Shown here: positions 33,022 through 33,028 of the stretch, piece by piece
Numbering within the stretch: position 1 is the stretch's first letter
Layout of the letters: each line of letters starts with the position of its first letter
Assembly: GCF_900167125.1 (NCBI RefSeq)
Contig: NZ_FUYC01000022.1
Location: forward strand, 1-33,028
Direction: 5' to 3'
Length of the DNA: 33,028 nt
From: Paucidesulfovibrio gracilis DSM 16080
Lineage (GTDB): Bacteria > Desulfobacterota > Desulfovibrionia > Desulfovibrionales > Desulfovibrionaceae
Notes under the pieces: generated by a model
The model's database searches: none
The model's input: the letters and a program-made list of their open reading frames with translations, nothing else
What the model was told of the DNA's origin: nothing
Translations under genes and position numbers: made by a program

Positions 33022-33028
33022 TTATCTA

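Noticed and set aside
1-33028. Search by eye for tRNA, rRNA, CRISPR arrays, insertion sequences and prophage genes
   Set aside because: No cloverleaf-like, regularly spaced repeat, transposase or integrase signal was seen.

Overview
The window looks like a chromosomal segment of a lactate-oxidising sulfate reducer of the Desulfovibrionales. This is an inference. It rests on the order lactate permease, GlcD-like and GlcF-like subunits, Pta, AckA, LutC-like protein and fused LUD/Fe-S/CCG protein, which I know as the lactate (organic acid) oxidation cluster of Desulfovibrio, and on several small proteins that resemble Desulfovibrio-type conserved hypotheticals. The DNA is moderately GC-rich and gene-dense, and shows no insertion sequence, prophage, tRNA, rRNA or CRISPR array.

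Region 1 (1-10347, + strand) is the lactate-to-acetate operon. It holds the end of a lactate permease, a GlcD/GlcF-type (probably D-lactate) dehydrogenase, Pta, AckA, a LutC-type LUD protein, a 717-residue LUD/ferredoxin/CCG fusion (probably the L-lactate dehydrogenase) and an FMN alpha-hydroxy-acid dehydrogenase with an N-terminal four-cysteine motif. Together they take up lactate, oxidise it to pyruvate and, after conversion to acetyl-CoA by an enzyme outside the window, make ATP and acetate.

Region 2 (10348-15528, + strand) has a promoter with overlapping inverted repeats, a Dabb-domain protein, a small Cys-rich unknown protein, a 420-base non-coding stretch and a very large class I adenylate cyclase. 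The cyclase carries 36 uninterrupted pentapeptide repeats ahead of its catalytic domain.

Region 3 (15568-20652, - strand) has a CDF metal transporter, plsY, an RNB-family exoribonuclease and a stand-alone AICAR formyltransferase that lacks the IMP cyclohydrolase half of PurH.

Region 4 (20789-24825) has an unknown 133-residue gene whose end overlaps tail-to-tail with an mltF-like lytic transglycosylase, then purA and a DNA polymerase III delta-prime (holB) gene.

Region 5 (25075-28924, + strand) has an unrecognised pair of membrane proteins ending at a strong terminator, a small acidic protein translationally coupled to a pyridine-nucleotide-disulfide-type flavoprotein, and a possible 90-residue membrane protein.

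Region 6 (29083-33021, - strand) is the fliG-fliH-fliI flagellar block followed by a family 2 glycosyltransferase and a terminator.

The best candidates for something undescribed are the pentapeptide-repeat adenylate cyclase, the 25075-26520 membrane pair with its two upstream dyads, and the small protein/flavoprotein pair at 26787-28492. None can be proven to be a new system from sequence alone.
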